Source: a gamma proteobacterium symbiont of Ctena orbiculata (GTDB taxonomy: Bacteria; Pseudomonadota; Gammaproteobacteria; Chromatiales; Chromatiaceae). Taken from it: a DNA stretch of 64,000 nucleotides. Each line of letters begins with the position of its first letter. The first letter of the stretch is position 1. Under the pieces are notes generated by a model. The model saw nothing but the letters and a program-made list of their open reading frames with translations, was not told the DNA's origin and did no database searches. This document shows, in pieces, positions 45,421 to 56,485 of the stretch. The translations under genes and the position numbers were made by a program. The DNA is taken from contig QBVC01000013.1 in assembly GCA_003058495.1 (NCBI GenBank), positions 62,001 through 126,000 of the forward strand, read 5' to 3'.

Positions 45421-46620
45421 ATGAGTGTGATTCCACTCGGTGAGCGCCCCGCTCCCTCCCAACCACCCAAGGGATTTGTCCCTTTTGCACTTGGATTTCG
45501 TCCCTTTTTTCTCCTGGCGGGCTTGTCCGGGGCGATCCTGATGATCGTCTGGATCGCCTACCAGCATCTAGCAAAGCCACCCTCGCCCTATTTCTCCCCC
45601 ATCGACTGGCACAGCCACGAAATGCTGTTTGGCTTTTCCATGGCCATCATTGCCGGTTTTCTGCTCACCGCAGTGCGCAACTGGACAGGCATGGAAACGC
45701 CGATCGGCAGACCATTGGCGCTGCTGACCCTGCTGTGGCTGGCGGGCAGGCTGCTCCCCTTTGTACCCTCCCTGCCGGTCTGGCTGATCAGCCTTGTCGA
45801 CTGGTTGTTCATTCCGGCGTTGATCATGGCCCTCGCACCACCGCTGCTCCGCGGGGAGAACCGCATCAACCGCATCTTCCTCCCGCTGCTCGGTGCGATG
45901 GCGTTTGCCAACCTGCTGTTTCACCTCCAGGTCCTGGGGCTTGCCCGCACGGGGGCAGAGGGTATCGCCTTAATGCTCAACCTGATCCTGCTGCTATTGA
46001 TCTTCGTTTCCGGCCGGGTCCTCCCCTTCTTTATCGAAAAAGCGGTGAAGGGGGCAACGCCCCGCTTCAGCAAGAGGCGGGAGCAGATTATCTATGCCCT
46101 GCTGATGTTATGGATTCTGGCTGAGCTGCTGCTGCCCGGGCATGCATTGTCATCCCTGCTGGCGCTTGGCATCGCCCTTACCCAGGCCTGGCGCATTCTC
46201 GACTGGCACCATCCCGCTATCTGGCGGCTTCCCATGCTCTGGGTACTCTATAGCGGCCTGATATGGCTCTCGATCGGATTCACTGCCAAGGCGTTGGCGC
46301 TGCTTGGACTCTACCCGGTCAATCTCGCCACCCACGCGCTCACGGTGGGCGCCATCGGTCTGTTCACCCTTGGCATGATGGCAAGGGTTGCCCTCGGTCA
46401 TACCGGCAGGGAGATGCAACCCGGCAGGGCAATGGTGATCGCCTTCATCCTGATAAACGTCGCCGTCGTCATACGGGTAGTGATGCCCGTTACAGGGGTG
46501 ATCGGCTACGAACTATCGATTGCCCTCTCCGGGGCGCTCTGGACCCTCGGCTTTCTGCTCTTTCTCATCACCTACCTGCCGATACTGCTGCTTCCACGTA
46601 TCGATGGACGCCCGGGCTGA
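45421..46620 (+). CDS. nnrS: NnrS-family membrane protein
   Basis: A 399-residue heme- and copper-containing inner-membrane protein with about 11-12 spans. The N-terminus has the family's LGFRPFFLLAGL and a WHSHEMLFG motif in span 2-3, with HALTVGAIG and HTGREM in the C-terminal part, all NnrS hallmarks. In denitrifiers it protects against nitrosative stress. ATG 45421 is preferred over the TTG directly before it. An FNR/DNR-like site lies upstream, suggesting induction under low oxygen or nitric oxide. Confidence 0.92.
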   Translation: MSVIPLGERPAPSQPPKGFVPFALGFRPFFLLAGLSGAILMIVWIAYQHLAKPPSPYFSPIDWHSHEMLFGFSMAIIAGFLLTAVRNWTGMETPIGRPLALLTLLWLAGRLLPFVPSLPVWLISLVDWLFIPALIMALAPPLLRGENRINRIFLPLLGAMAFANLLFHLQVLGLARTGAEGIALMLNLILLLLIFVSGRVLPFFIEKAVKGATPRFSKRREQIIYALLMLWILAELLLPGHALSSLLALGIALTQAWRILDWHHPAIWRLPMLWVLYSGLIWLSIGFTAKALALLGLYPVNLATHALTVGAIGLFTLGMMARVALGHTGREMQPGRAMVIAFILINVAVVIRVVMPVTGVIGYELSIALSGALWTLGFLLFLITYLPILLLPRIDGRPG

Positions 46621-46788
46621 GTGCCGGGTTCCTCCTGAATCGCCCCTCTATAGAGCATTGCTATCGATTGATTATTGACGATAGATATATTGTTATTGAT
46701 TATTTAAGTATTTACTAATATTCTTTTTAGCCATCAACAACGCAGTAAAAAATTGATATTTTTTCAAACACAAACTGAGGAACAACTG

Positions 46789-47112
46789 ATGTCCAAAATC
46801 GTTAAAATCGCAGCTGCCGCTGCCCTGATCGCCGCTTCCGCTTCCGCTTCCGCCTGGTGGGGCAACCCCTGGAACAACGGCTGGGGCAACGGCAATGACT
46901 TCTTCGGCGACGGCTTCGGCGACGGCGACTTCTCCTTCAACATGAGCGGCAGCGCTCGCGGCGCCGGCAACGGTTACGGTCGTGGTTACAACAACTACTA
47001 CAACCGTCCCTACTACGGTTACGCCCCTTACGGCTATGCCCCTTACGGTGCTCCGGTTGCTCCTTACGGCGCGCCTGTTGCTCCTCAGGCTGCAGCGCCT
47101 GAAGCCAAGTAA
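46789..47112 (+). CDS. Sulfur globule protein-like small secreted protein
   Basis: A 107-residue protein with a signal peptide ending [12 protein letters not shown]. The mature part is rich in Gly, Asn, Tyr and Phe, with [19 protein letters not shown] and then [19 protein letters not shown]. This is the composition and motif order I recall for the sulfur globule envelope proteins of purple sulfur bacteria such as Allochromatium vinosum. It implies intra- or extracytoplasmic storage of elemental sulfur. GAGGAA precedes the ATG. A strong terminator follows. Confidence 0.85.
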   Translation: MSKIVKIAAAAALIAASASASAWWGNPWNNGWGNGNDFFGDGFGDGDFSFNMSGSARGAGNGYGRGYNNYYNRPYYGYAPYGYAPYGAPVAPYGAPVAPQAAAPEAK

Positions 47113-47152
47113 TCGGCTTTCGAGCCCGTTGAGAGTCCCGCCCCAGGGACTC

Positions 47153-47192
47153 AAACCCAAAAAGCGGACTGATGTCCGCTTTTTTGGGTTTT
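47153..47192 (+). terminator. Intrinsic terminator after the sulfur globule gene
   Basis: AAACCCAAAAAGCGGAC (47153-47169) pairs with GTCCGCTTTTTTGGGTTT after a four-base loop. The T-run inside the arm and TTTT at the end give a long hairpin, 41 bases after the stop. It may act on both strands. Confidence 0.88.
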
Positions 47193-47237
47193 AGGCGATT
47201 TCACGTTCCCAGTTACCGTCCAGGGCCTGCGATCTGC

Positions 47238-47783
47238 TCACATATCCCGATGGGGATCACTCCCCAACTGGTCGAGTTCGTTGGTTTTGTACCGATAGGG
47301 TTCACCCTGTCTGACCGCTTTCAAGGCATCCTTGAGTGACTCATCGAGGTAGTAACCGAACATCTCGATGGTGTTGACTCCAAGCATGCGTTTATGGACC
47401 TCCTTGCCCCGATGATCCAGGAACAGCAGGGTCGGGGTTACCCAGATGTTGTAGTTCGTGGCGATGCTGTCCGCATCCACACTGTCGCCTTCGAAGTCGA
47501 TCACCTTGTCACCGATATCAATCAGCAGCTCGACGATAACGACCTGGTCGTCATACTCACCACTGATTACCATGGGATTCAACACCTCCCGCTTGAGTTC
47601 GACGCAGAACGGGCAATGGTCCTGGGAAACCATCAGCAGTATCGGTAGGTTTTCGCGGTGGGCCTTTTCCCCAATTTCGTTAAAATCACTCACCAGGGTA
47701 ATGGACATGTCGTGCCATTCGGCCAACATATCGCTAGCGATCAGCAATCCCAGTAAAAGCCCAACAGTCAGCAGCCGCGGCAT
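47238..47783 (-). CDS. Exported thioredoxin-like protein (CPFC)
   Basis: A 181-residue protein with an N-terminal hydrophobic anchor or signal. A thioredoxin fold carries the redox motif Cys57-Pro-Phe-Cys60 (VSQDHCPFC), VTPTLLF holding the cis-proline, and a late GYYLDESL helix. CPFC is shared with SoxW- and DsbD-associated thioredoxins of sulfur oxidisers. It is in the direction of ssb and could be involved in periplasmic thiol redox, or in sulfur oxidation. Confidence 0.85.
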   Translation of the reverse strand: MPRLLTVGLLLGLLIASDMLAEWHDMSITLVSDFNEIGEKAHRENLPILLMVSQDHCPFCVELKREVLNPMVISGEYDDQVVIVELLIDIGDKVIDFEGDSVDADSIATNYNIWVTPTLLFLDHRGKEVHKRMLGVNTIEMFGYYLDESLKDALKAVRQGEPYRYKTNELDQLGSDPHRDM

Positions 47784-47817
47784 AGCCTGTAGAGGATTCA
47801 GGGACCCTTAAAAGGCC

Positions 47818-48264
47818 TCAGAAGGGGATATCATCATCAAAGTCGTTATCCGGCACGGAAGTGGGCGCCGTCTGTTGCGGCCGCGAGGCGGCTTGGGATT
47901 GGGGGGCGTCGAAGGCGGCGCTGCCGCCCCGGCTGTCGAGCATCTGCATTTCGTTGGCGACGATCTCCGTGGTGTATCGGTCCTGGCCGTCCTGACCCTG
48001 CCACTTGCGGGTACGCAGACTCCCTTCCACATAGACCTTGGAGCCTTTCTTCAGATACTCCCCGGCAATCTCGCCCAGGCGGTTGAAAAAGACCACCCGG
48101 TGCCACTCGGTGCGCTCCTGCTGCTCCCCGGTATTCTTGTCCTTCCAGCTCTCCGAGGTCGCCAGGGTCACGTTGGTGACCGCGCCGCCGCTCGGCATAT
48201 AGCGGGTCTCCGGGTCTTTGCCCAGGTTGCCGATCAGGATTACTTTGTTGATTCCTCGAGCCAT
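47818..48264 (-). CDS. ssb: Single-stranded DNA-binding protein
   Basis: A 148-residue Ssb. The OB fold starts [19 protein letters not shown], and contains [15 protein letters not shown] short Gln/Pro-rich linker ends in the acidic tip DDDIPF, the protein-interaction tail needed for replication and repair partners. GGAGAGA precedes the ATG. Its position near uvrA is conserved in gammaproteobacteria. Confidence 0.96.
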   Translation of the reverse strand: MARGINKVILIGNLGKDPETRYMPSGGAVTNVTLATSESWKDKNTGEQQERTEWHRVVFFNRLGEIAGEYLKKGSKVYVEGSLRTRKWQGQDGQDRYTTEIVANEMQMLDSRGGSAAFDAPQSQAASRPQQTAPTSVPDNDFDDDIPF

Positions 48265-48339
48265 CTGATTTCTCTCCAGTAGGTTTACAGTCCCTTCCGT
48301 GGGCGCATTTCTCGTCTCAGGTCGGCCAGTCTATCATCC

Positions 48340-49746
48340 TTATCCCTGTACGGCATATTCCTCGAGACGGTCCCGGTCCACGATGCCAAGATCGACCTTC
48401 AGGTAGGCGACACCGTCTTCGGCGATGATGACGGCGTCATCGACCCCGTCGATCGCCATCAACTTCTCGGCCAGGGACCTCATCTCGCCCTCATCCAGCT
48501 CGCCCACCGGCAGCAGATAGTTGCTCAGATAGCTGGGGTCCGGCATCCCCCAGGCGAGCAGCAGCCAGACCAGCGCCATGGCGCCGCAAAGCAGGAAGGT
48601 CCCCTCGATGCCGTAACGGGTATGGATCCAGCCGCCCAACGCGCCGCCGAGAAAGGCGCCGATAAACTGCGAGCTGGAGTAGACGCCCATCGCCGTACCC
48701 TTGCGCTCCCCGGGCGCGGCCTTGGCGATCAGGCTGGGCAGTGTTGCCTCCAACAGATTGAAGGCGGTGAAGAAGACGAACAGCGAAAGCACCATCAAGA
48801 CAAGGGATTGACTGAACCCGTAGAGCAGTGTGGAGGCGACGGCCAGCGAGGCGATGGCGGCGAGGAATACCGGGCGCATGCGGCGCCGGCTTTCGGCGAG
48901 GATGACAAACGGGATCATCGCCAGCATCGATGCCAGCATCACCGGCAGATAGACCAGCCAATGGGAGTCGCTGACCAGACCCAGATCGCGCAACGCCAAG
49001 GGGTAGGCTAGGAACATCGCGGTGAGGCACATGTGGAGGGTGAGAATACCGAAATCGAGGCGCAGCAGCTCGGGGTCCGACAGCACCTGCCCGAACTGCC
49101 CCGGCACGGCTTCGGCATCCCGGTGAAAATGGCTCTCCCTCGGCGTGGGTACGACAAAGATCACGATTGCAACACCCGCCAAGGCCAGCACCGCGGTGAG
49201 CCAGAAGATACCCGGCACGCCGATCCAGGCGTTGAGGATCGGCCCCATGATCAGGGAGACGGCGAAGGCGACGCCGATGCTGATGCCGATGATCGCCATC
49301 ATGCGCAGGCGCCGCTGCTCCCGGCTCAGATCGGCGGCCAGGGCCATGATCACGGCGGCGATGGCGCCGCTGCCCTGCAGCGCGCGCCCCAGAATGATCC
49401 CATGGATGGTCTCGGCGCTGGCCGCCACGGCGCTGCCCAGGGCGAAGATCAGTAGACCGCCGATCAACACCGGCTTGCGGCCGATATGGTCGGAGAGCAT
49501 GCCGAAGGGGATCTGCAGCAAGGCCTGGGTCAGCCCGTAGATGCCGATGGCGATACCCACCAACAGGGGCGTGACCTCGGGCAGCTCTTCCGCGTAGAGG
49601 GCGAACACCGGCAGAATCAGAAATAGACCCAGCATTCGTAGGGAAAATAGACCGGAGAGAGAGTAGGCCGCCCGCCGTTCAAGCGCATTCAAACCGGCGC
49701 CGTTGTCACGCCCACTGCTCATCGATACTTCGCCATGCCTCTGCAT
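48340..49746 (-). CDS. MFS transporter, YajR-like with C-terminal domain
   Basis: A 468-residue, 12-span major facilitator with the MFS motif A (GMLSDHIGRKPVL) and FSLRMLGLFLILPVF at the start. After the spans, residues about 400-465 form a small cytosolic ferredoxin-like domain (MRSLAEKLMAIDGVDDAVIIAEDGVAYLKV), as in E. coli YajR. The substrate of YajR is unknown. An ATG at 49722 is an alternative start. Its place between uvrA and ssb is common in this group. Confidence 0.9.
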   Translation of the reverse strand: MQRHGEVSMSSGRDNGAGLNALERRAAYSLSGLFSLRMLGLFLILPVFALYAEELPEVTPLLVGIAIGIYGLTQALLQIPFGMLSDHIGRKPVLIGGLLIFALGSAVAASAETIHGIILGRALQGSGAIAAVIMALAADLSREQRRLRMMAIIGISIGVAFAVSLIMGPILNAWIGVPGIFWLTAVLALAGVAIVIFVVPTPRESHFHRDAEAVPGQFGQVLSDPELLRLDFGILTLHMCLTAMFLAYPLALRDLGLVSDSHWLVYLPVMLASMLAMIPFVILAESRRRMRPVFLAAIASLAVASTLLYGFSQSLVLMVLSLFVFFTAFNLLEATLPSLIAKAAPGERKGTAMGVYSSSQFIGAFLGGALGGWIHTRYGIEGTFLLCGAMALVWLLLAWGMPDPSYLSNYLLPVGELDEGEMRSLAEKLMAIDGVDDAVIIAEDGVAYLKVDLGIVDRDRLEEYAVQG

Positions 49747-50088
49747 TGTAAAGAGCGCGTATAGTATCAGGTTCGCTCAAATCAATGCAGTACTACCTCA
49801 GTAAAACCGGGGGCGGTTCCGGAACCGCCGCTGACGGCTGATGGGTAATGCCTTCAGTCTGAGCGGAAAAGGCCCGGATGGACCCGCTGCAACGGCTGCA
49901 GCCATGGCTGCGTCTCCCTGACAACAGCTCCAAAAAAAACGGGGCCCGAAGGCCCCGTTACCCATCAATTTATCGTCTCGGACGATGTGATTCTTATCTC
50001 ACCCATACCCGGCCTTCCTTAACCGGGCGATAACGCTTGGGCACCGACTGTTGACCCAGGTCAGGATGATGCTTATATCCTGAAAGGC
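49747..50088. other. Intergenic region between MFS and porin genes
   Basis: About 340 bases. It holds the porin terminator (49932-49959) and the putative MFS promoter. I see no gene. Confidence 0.5.
49932..49959 (-). terminator. Intrinsic terminator for the porin gene
   Basis: AACGGGGCC (49938-49946) pairs with GGCCCCGTT (49951-49959) across a CGAA loop, followed on the minus strand by eight T (A at 49932-49939). It lies about 130 bases past the porin stop. Confidence 0.85.
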
Positions 50089-51090
50089 TTAGAACTTGTG
50101 GATCAGGCCGCCGAAGAAAGCGGTCTCTTCGTAGTCGCTCTCATCCTCTTCATACAGGGTGTAACCGACATGCAGTTTAGTCTTCTTGCTCATCGCATGC
50201 TCGTAACCCAAGCTCCATTGAGTGACATCGTTACCCTCGGTGCCGTCGGTGATCTTGACCCCAGGTGAGATCGGCGCTTTTCCGATCGGCGCATCACCCG
50301 CCAGGTACTGGGCCTTGATCTTGCCGCTGCCGCCAACCTTGACGTTACCGCTGACACCGAAGGCATCGGCATCTTCACCCGCATCGTCCAGGTCCAGGCT
50401 GCTGAACATCACACCGGCCTGCCACATGCCGCCCTTGTAGATCAAGGTGCCGCGCAGCAGAGAGGGATCGGCATCGGCAACGATACCCAGGTCATAGGTG
50501 TTGTAAGCCAGTGATGCGAAGATAGGACCGTTCTTGTAGAGGCCGGCAATGGAGATGTGGTCGGCAGGACCGTCCAGCTCGCCACCGGCGCCGTCACCCA
50601 GTTCACCGGAAACCAGGGCACCGACGATGCTGAGTCCACCCATCGATGGAGAGACATAGGCGATGACGTTGTCGACCCGGTCCTCGCCCGGAATCACGGA
50701 CTTGATATCACCGGCCACATCACCGAACTGATCGAATTTGCCCTGGGACATCTTCAGCGGGGTGTCGTGACGCCCCAGCAGAACGGTACCGAAACCACCG
50801 GCCAGGCCCACAAACTGGTTGCGGTCGCCAAGGCCGTCACCATCGTCGAGATTGACCTTGAACTCGAACTGGTAGACAGCCTTCAGGCCGCCACCCAGGT
50901 CTTCGCTACCCTTGACACCGACCCGTGAATCGATGCTGTCGACGCTCCAGACGTCTACATCGTCGGCGCCGTCATCTTCAGAGGTGTTCTGTATGACCAT
51001 GTGTGCCTTGCCATACACTGTTGCATCGGCCATGGCGGCTACAGGAGCCACCAGCGCAGCGGCAATCGCCAGAGAGAGAATTTTTTTCAT
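50089..51090 (-). CDS. General-type outer-membrane porin
   Basis: A 333-residue porin with a signal peptide (cleavage near AAMADATVYG), then SRVGVKGSEDLGGGLKAVYQFE and GFGTVLLGRHDTP, the patterns of Gram-negative trimeric porins (Porin_4/OmpC-like). Its C-terminal residue is Phe (LIHKF), needed for outer-membrane assembly. Acidic loops (DDGADDVDVW, EEDESDYEE) suggest cation selectivity. No ribosome binding site stands out beyond GGGG. Confidence 0.93.
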   Translation of the reverse strand: MKKILSLAIAAALVAPVAAMADATVYGKAHMVIQNTSEDDGADDVDVWSVDSIDSRVGVKGSEDLGGGLKAVYQFEFKVNLDDGDGLGDRNQFVGLAGGFGTVLLGRHDTPLKMSQGKFDQFGDVAGDIKSVIPGEDRVDNVIAYVSPSMGGLSIVGALVSGELGDGAGGELDGPADHISIAGLYKNGPIFASLAYNTYDLGIVADADPSLLRGTLIYKGGMWQAGVMFSSLDLDDAGEDADAFGVSGNVKVGGSGKIKAQYLAGDAPIGKAPISPGVKITDGTEGNDVTQWSLGYEHAMSKKTKLHVGYTLYEEDESDYEETAFFGGLIHKF

Positions 51091-51461
51091 TGGATACCCC
51101 GTTAACGGAAATAAAAAAGCTTCGAGCCCATATTCTGCTAAACGGTGGTTAAGGGAATACGATAGGTCTATTGCAATTACGCTACATGGCGTTTTTTGTG
51201 TTGCATGAAAAAAACAGACGCCTCATCACGCAACGCAGATCCATGTTGTATCGGTAGTTTTTTTAATGACATTTTTATGATTGCACAACAGCCGGACCAT
51301 ACCCGCGACGGTTTGTTGCGGCCACTAGACAAGATGAAAACAAGGGCATCCATGCCAACCCCAAGACCGGGCGCATTCCCAGGTCGTTTTGTCAGCGCAT
51401 AATAAGAACGCGTATACTGTTAGGTTGGTTCATTTCAACGCGGTACTGAAACAGCAACTCC
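51091..51461. other. Divergent promoter region of porin and uvrA
   Basis: About 370 bases must hold promoters for both genes. I looked for a LexA box near uvrA and found only half-site-like sequences (TACTGTTAGG), not a full palindrome. Nothing else is seen. Confidence 0.5.
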
Positions 51462-54284
51462 ATGGACTCCATCACCATTCGCGGCGCACGCACCCACAAC
51501 CTGCAAAACATCGATCTCGAACTGCCGCGGGACAAGCTGATCGTTTTCACCGGCCTCTCCGGCTCGGGCAAGTCCTCCCTCGCCTTCGACACCATCTATG
51601 CCGAGGGTCAGCGGCGCTATGTGGAATCGCTCTCCGCCTACGCGCGGCAGTTTCTGTCGCTGATGGAGAAGCCGGACGTGGACCATATCGAGGGGCTCTC
51701 GCCGGCGATCTCCATCGAACAGAAGAGCACCTCCCACAACCCGCGCTCCACCGTCGGCACCATTACCGAGATCTATGACTACCTGCGCCTGCTCTTCGCC
51801 CGGGTGGGCACGCCCCGCTGCCCCGATCACGACACCACCCTGGAGGCGCAGAGCATCAGCCAGATGGTCGACCAGGTGCTGGCGCTGCCCGAGGGGGAGC
51901 GGCTGATGCTGCTGGCGCCGGTGGTGCAGGAGCGCAAGGGGGAGCACCACAAGCTGCTGCACGAGCTGCATGCCCAGGGCTATATCCGCGCGCGCATCGA
52001 CGGCGAGGTGTTCGAACTCGACGACGCCCCGACCCTGGAACTGCACAAAAAGCACAGCATCGAAGTGGTCGTCGACCGCTTCAAGGTGCGCCAGGATCTC
52101 GCCACCCGGCTCGCGGAATCCTTCGAAACCGCACTCAACCTGGCGGATGGCATCGTACGGGTGGCGTGGATGGAGGGCGGCAAGGAGGAGCTGCTCTTCT
52201 CCTCCCGCTTTGCCTGCCCCCACTGCGGCTACAGCCTGACCGAACTGGAACCCAGGCTCTTCTCCTTCAACAATCCGGTGGGCGCCTGCCCCACCTGCGA
52301 CGGCCTCGGGGTGGAGCAGTTTTTCGACCCGGCAAAGGTTGTCGCCCACCCCGAGCTCTCCCTGGCGGGAGGCGCGGTACGCAGCTGGGACCGGCGCAAC
52401 GCCTACTACTTTCAGATGATCGCATCCCTGGGACGCCACTACGATTTCGATCCGGAGACACCCTGGGAGTCGCTGACGGCCAAGGTGCGGAAGATCATCC
52501 TCCACGGCAGTGGACGTGAAAGCATCGCCTTCAGCTACTACAACGAACGGGGCCGCTCGGTGCAAAAGCGCCACCCGTTCGAGGGGATCCTCCCCAACAT
52601 GGAGCGCCGCTACCGGGAGACCGAGTCCAACGCGGTGCGCGAGGAGCTCTCCCGCTATATCTCCAGTCAATCCTGCCCCGATTGCGAAGGTACCCGGCTG
52701 ACCCGGGCGGCGCGGCACGTCTTCATCGGCAAACACACCCTTCCCGAGGTGACGCGGATGCCCATCGGCGGCGCGAAAAGCGCGCTCTCCGGGCTCAAGC
52801 TGCCGGGCAAGCGGGGCAAGATCGCGCAGAAGATCCTCAAGGAGATCGATCAGCGGCTCCACTTCCTGGTCAACGTCGGCCTCGACTACCTGACCCTCGA
52901 CCGCAGCGCCGAGACCCTCTCCGGGGGGGAGGCCCAGCGTATCCGCCTGGCGAGCCAGATCGGCGCGGGCCTGGTGGGGGTGATGTATGTCCTCGATGAG
53001 CCCTCCATCGGCCTCCACCAGCGGGACAATCAACGCCTCCTCGACACCCTCACCTACCTCCGGGATCTGGGGAATACGGTGATCGTCGTGGAGCACGACG
53101 AAGAGGCGATCCGCAGCGCCGATCACGTGGTCGACATAGGGCCGGGGGCCGGAATCCATGGCGGCCGCATTATCGCCCAGGGTACGGCGCAGAAGATCGC
53201 CAAAAGCAGGGGTTCGCTGACCGGCGAGTACCTGAGCGGCAAGCGCTCCATCGATACCCCCGCGCGCACCAGCGAGATCGACCCGACGCGCAACCTGGAA
53301 CTGCTGGGCGCCAGCGGCAACAATCTGAAGTCGGTGGACCTGGCGATACCCGTGGGGAGTTTCTGCTGCATCACCGGGGTCTCGGGCTCCGGCAAGTCGA
53401 CCCTCATCAACGACACCCTCTACCCGATCTGCGCCGCCGCCCTCAACAAGGCGAACGCCTCCCCCGCACCCTATACGGAGATACGCGGCCTCGACCATTT
53501 CGACAAGGTGGTCGATATCGACCAGAGCCCCATCGGTCGCACCCCGCGCTCCAATCCCGCCACCTATACCGGGCTCTTCACCCCGATCAGGGAGCTTTTC
53601 GCCGGCACCCACGAGGCACGAGCCAGGGGCTATACCCCGGGACGCTTCAGCTTCAACGTCAAAGGCGGGCGCTGCGAGGCCTGCAGCGGAGACGGCGTGA
53701 TCAAGGTGGAGATGCACTTCCTCCCCGACATCTATGTGCAGTGCGATGTCTGCAAGGGCAAACGCTACAACAGGGAGACCCTGGAGATCCACTACAAGGG
53801 CAAGACCATCGACCAGGTGCTGGGCATGACCGTGGAGGAGGCGCTGGAATTCTTCGATGCGGTACCGGCGATCAAACGCAAGCTGCAGACCCTGATGGAT
53901 GTGGGCCTCTCCTACATCTCCCTGGGACAGAACGCCACGACACTCTCCGGCGGCGAGGCGCAACGGGTGAAACTCTCGCGCGAACTCTCCAAGCGCGACA
54001 CCGGCAAGACCCTCTATATCCTCGATGAACCGACCACCGGTCTCCACTTCCATGATGTCAACCATCTGCTCGAGGTACTGCATCGACTGCGCAATCACGG
54101 CAATACCGTGGTGGTGATCGAGCACAACCTGGATGTGATAAAAACCGCCGACTGGATTATCGACCTGGGCCCCGAAGGGGGTGATCGGGGCGGTGAAATC
54201 GTGGCCCAGGGGACACCGCAGCAACTCAGCCGATTCAAGGCCTCCCATACCGGTCACTACCTGAAGAAGCTCTACCCCGGCTGA
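51462..54284 (+). CDS. uvrA: Excinuclease ABC subunit A
   Basis: A 940-residue DNA damage-recognition ATPase for nucleotide excision repair. Two ABC-type ATPase modules have Walker [10 protein letters not shown] and GVSGSGKST, each with a signature LSGGEAQR. Zinc-finger cysteines are visible (CPHCGYSL...CPTC and CEACSGDG...CDVC). Residue counts match E. coli UvrA (940). The MFS and ssb genes nearby form the usual neighbourhood. Confidence 0.97.
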   Translation: MDSITIRGARTHNLQNIDLELPRDKLIVFTGLSGSGKSSLAFDTIYAEGQRRYVESLSAYARQFLSLMEKPDVDHIEGLSPAISIEQKSTSHNPRSTVGTITEIYDYLRLLFARVGTPRCPDHDTTLEAQSISQMVDQVLALPEGERLMLLAPVVQERKGEHHKLLHELHAQGYIRARIDGEVFELDDAPTLELHKKHSIEVVVDRFKVRQDLATRLAESFETALNLADGIVRVAWMEGGKEELLFSSRFACPHCGYSLTELEPRLFSFNNPVGACPTCDGLGVEQFFDPAKVVAHPELSLAGGAVRSWDRRNAYYFQMIASLGRHYDFDPETPWESLTAKVRKIILHGSGRESIAFSYYNERGRSVQKRHPFEGILPNMERRYRETESNAVREELSRYISSQSCPDCEGTRLTRAARHVFIGKHTLPEVTRMPIGGAKSALSGLKLPGKRGKIAQKILKEIDQRLHFLVNVGLDYLTLDRSAETLSGGEAQRIRLASQIGAGLVGVMYVLDEPSIGLHQRDNQRLLDTLTYLRDLGNTVIVVEHDEEAIRSADHVVDIGPGAGIHGGRIIAQGTAQKIAKSRGSLTGEYLSGKRSIDTPARTSEIDPTRNLELLGASGNNLKSVDLAIPVGSFCCITGVSGSGKSTLINDTLYPICAAALNKANASPAPYTEIRGLDHFDKVVDIDQSPIGRTPRSNPATYTGLFTPIRELFAGTHEARARGYTPGRFSFNVKGGRCEACSGDGVIKVEMHFLPDIYVQCDVCKGKRYNRETLEIHYKGKTIDQVLGMTVEEALEFFDAVPAIKRKLQTLMDVGLSYISLGQNATTLSGGEAQRVKLSRELSKRDTGKTLYILDEPTTGLHFHDVNHLLEVLHRLRNHGNTVVVIEHNLDVIKTADWIIDLGPEGGDRGGEIVAQGTPQQLSRFKASHTGHYLKKLYPG

Positions 54285-54469
54285 ATTGTAACGATCAGGC
54301 ACTAAGTGGACCTTTTTCTGTCCTAGATGCTACGGCCGAATGCCGCCTGCGGCTTCGCAGGGCCGGGGTTCAGGCCATCTTTTCTGCAACATCGCCGGTC
54401 GAGCGCACAGACTCCGGCGGCCAATACCGCAGATGCTCAACGCTAAAAAGAACAGCTATCACGGGTTGA

Positions 54470-55825
54470 ATGATGACAAAACAGTATGACTTGATCGCCA
54501 TCGGCGCGGGCAGCGGCGGACTTTCGGTGGCCGAGCGCGCCGCCAGACACGGTGCGAAATGCGCGGTGATCGAGGCCGGCAAGCTGGGCGGAACCTGCGT
54601 CAACCTGGGTTGCGTACCCAAGAAGGTGATGTGGTATGGCGCCGATATCGCTCACACCCTGCGCGATGCACGGGATTACGGTTTCGATATCGAACTCAAA
54701 GGGTTCTCCTGGGAGACCCTGAAAAAACAACGCGACGACTACGTGGCAGGGATCAACAGCTGGTATCACACCTATCTGCAAGACTCCGATATCGACGAGA
54801 TCACCGGTTATGCCCGCTTCATCGACAACCACACCCTGGAAGTGGAGGGAGAGCGGTTCAAGGCCGACCACATCGTCATCGCATCCGGCTCATCCCCGGT
54901 GGTACCGTCGATTCCCGGTGCCGAGCTCGGCATCACCTCGGACGGCTTTTTTGCCCTGGAGCGGCTGCCGCAACGGATAGCGATCGTCGGCAGCGGCTAT
55001 ATCGCGGTGGAAATCGCCGGACTGCTCAACGCCCTGGGTACCGATGTCACCATGTTGCTGCGCGGCGAGCAGCTGCTGCGGCCCTTCGATGCCATGCTGC
55101 GCGAGTGCCTGATGGAGGAGATGATCAGTGCCGGCATCAATATCGTCACTTCATCCAGGATCTCTGAGGTCATCAGGGCCGATGACGGCGATGTCGATCT
55201 TGTCTGCGCCGAGACCGGGCAGGGCCTGGGGCGCTACGGGCAGCTGCTATGGGCCATCGGCCGGGCGCCCGCCAGCGCAGGCCTGGATCTGGAAAATGCC
55301 CGCATTGCCACGGACAGCGAGGGTAACATCCCCACCGACGCCTTTCAGAACACCAATATTCCCCATATCCACGCGGTGGGGGATGTCACCGGGCGCGCAC
55401 AGCTGACCCCGGTGGCCATCGCTGCCGCCAGGCGCCTCGCCGACCGTCTTTTCGGCGGCATGCCTGATCGCAAGCTCGACTATGAGTTGATCCCCACGGT
55501 GATATTCTCCCATCCGCCCATTGCCACGGTGGGGCTGACCGAGTCCGAGGCGAGGGAGATCCATGGGGATGCGGTGAAGATCTATCAATCAAGGTTCACC
55601 CCGATGTATCACGCCCTTACCCGCCACCAGGGCAAGATGGCGATGAAGCTGGTGACCGTCGGGGCACGGGAGAGGGTCGTCGGCTGTCACGTCATCGGCC
55701 TCGGCGCGGACGAAATGCTGCAGGGATTCGCGGTTGCGATCAGGATGGGGGCCACCAAGCAGGACCTGGACGATACCATCGCCATCCATCCGACAGCGGC
55801 GGAAGAGTTGGTGACCATGCGCTGA
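54470..55825 (+). CDS. gor: Glutathione reductase-like flavoprotein disulfide reductase
   Basis: A 451-residue FAD protein. The redox-active cysteines are Cys43 and Cys48 in [13 protein letters not shown], and the C-terminal catalytic HPTAAEE is present. FAD (GAGSGG) and NADPH (GSGYIAVE) motifs are clear. It should reduce glutathione disulfide with NADPH in the cytosol, maintaining thiol pools. ATG 54470 or 54473 starts the gene; the ribosome binding site is weak. Confidence 0.9.
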   Translation: MMTKQYDLIAIGAGSGGLSVAERAARHGAKCAVIEAGKLGGTCVNLGCVPKKVMWYGADIAHTLRDARDYGFDIELKGFSWETLKKQRDDYVAGINSWYHTYLQDSDIDEITGYARFIDNHTLEVEGERFKADHIVIASGSSPVVPSIPGAELGITSDGFFALERLPQRIAIVGSGYIAVEIAGLLNALGTDVTMLLRGEQLLRPFDAMLRECLMEEMISAGINIVTSSRISEVIRADDGDVDLVCAETGQGLGRYGQLLWAIGRAPASAGLDLENARIATDSEGNIPTDAFQNTNIPHIHAVGDVTGRAQLTPVAIAAARRLADRLFGGMPDRKLDYELIPTVIFSHPPIATVGLTESEAREIHGDAVKIYQSRFTPMYHALTRHQGKMAMKLVTVGARERVVGCHVIGLGADEMLQGFAVAIRMGATKQDLDDTIAIHPTAAEELVTMR

Positions 55826-55830
55826 ATGGG

Positions 55831-56475
55831 ATGGTGAGCCGGGATACCCAGAGCATGGAGGCGGCTGAGATCTCGCCAGCCATCGCTTTGTCGCCCCGGG
55901 GACTCGCCTATGCCGTACTCCTGTCGACCGGCCTCCACCTGCTGATGCTTTGGCTATTGAGCAATTGGCTGCAGGCAGAGCGGGATGACCATGCCCCCTC
56001 TTCATTGCCAGGGCCATTGCACATAACCCTGGCGCCGGCAGCAGATAGAGAGGAACGACCCAGCCCGCAAGCAGCATCGATCGAACCGGCGCAAGAGCCA
56101 AACCCGGAACAAAGGCCGCAAGCGGAAAAGCAACCAGTCGAAGCGAATCAAGCCACGCCTTCCGATTCGGTTTCGGATCTCGGGATTAGAGAGCGAAAAG
56201 TCACCACGGCCAGGATCAGGCGGAGCGCGACGGCCGTCGTCAATGAGCTTGCTGAAGATGACAGGGAAACGGAGGATGCCAGATCGGACCCGGTAGCTGA
56301 AATCCTTGGGCGCGCACTCAACGAACCCGGGGAAACGCCGGGCGTCTATACGCAGGCGGACGGCACCACCCGGGTCGTCACCCAGCAGGGATTCAGCTAT
56401 TGCATAGAGGCCCTCGAGGACTGGCGCATCATCGATCCTGAGGACGACATGAGGGTATCGGTTTATTGCAAATGA
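55831..56475 (+). CDS. Unknown single-span, proline-rich TonB-like protein
   Basis: A 214-residue protein. One span at about 30-47 is followed by a Pro/Glu/Gln-rich linker of ~90 residues, then a compact C-terminal part with FSYCIEALEDWRII and a final Cys. The shape is like TonB or energy-transducing proteins, but no TonB C-terminal motif is seen. It starts six bases after the reductase gene, likely co-transcribed. Confidence 0.6.
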   Translation: MVSRDTQSMEAAEISPAIALSPRGLAYAVLLSTGLHLLMLWLLSNWLQAERDDHAPSSLPGPLHITLAPAADREERPSPQAASIEPAQEPNPEQRPQAEKQPVEANQATPSDSVSDLGIRERKVTTARIRRSATAVVNELAEDDRETEDARSDPVAEILGRALNEPGETPGVYTQADGTTRVVTQQGFSYCIEALEDWRIIDPEDDMRVSVYCK

Positions 56476-56485
56476 CTCCTGGGGA

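Noticed and set aside
51410-51461. LexA (SOS) box before uvrA
   Set aside because: Only a CTGT half-site-like sequence is present; no matching ACAG at proper spacing.
51435-54302. 955-codon frame antisense to uvrA
   Set aside because: UvrA with its Walker and zinc motifs occupies the other strand; the antisense frame has no recognised domain.
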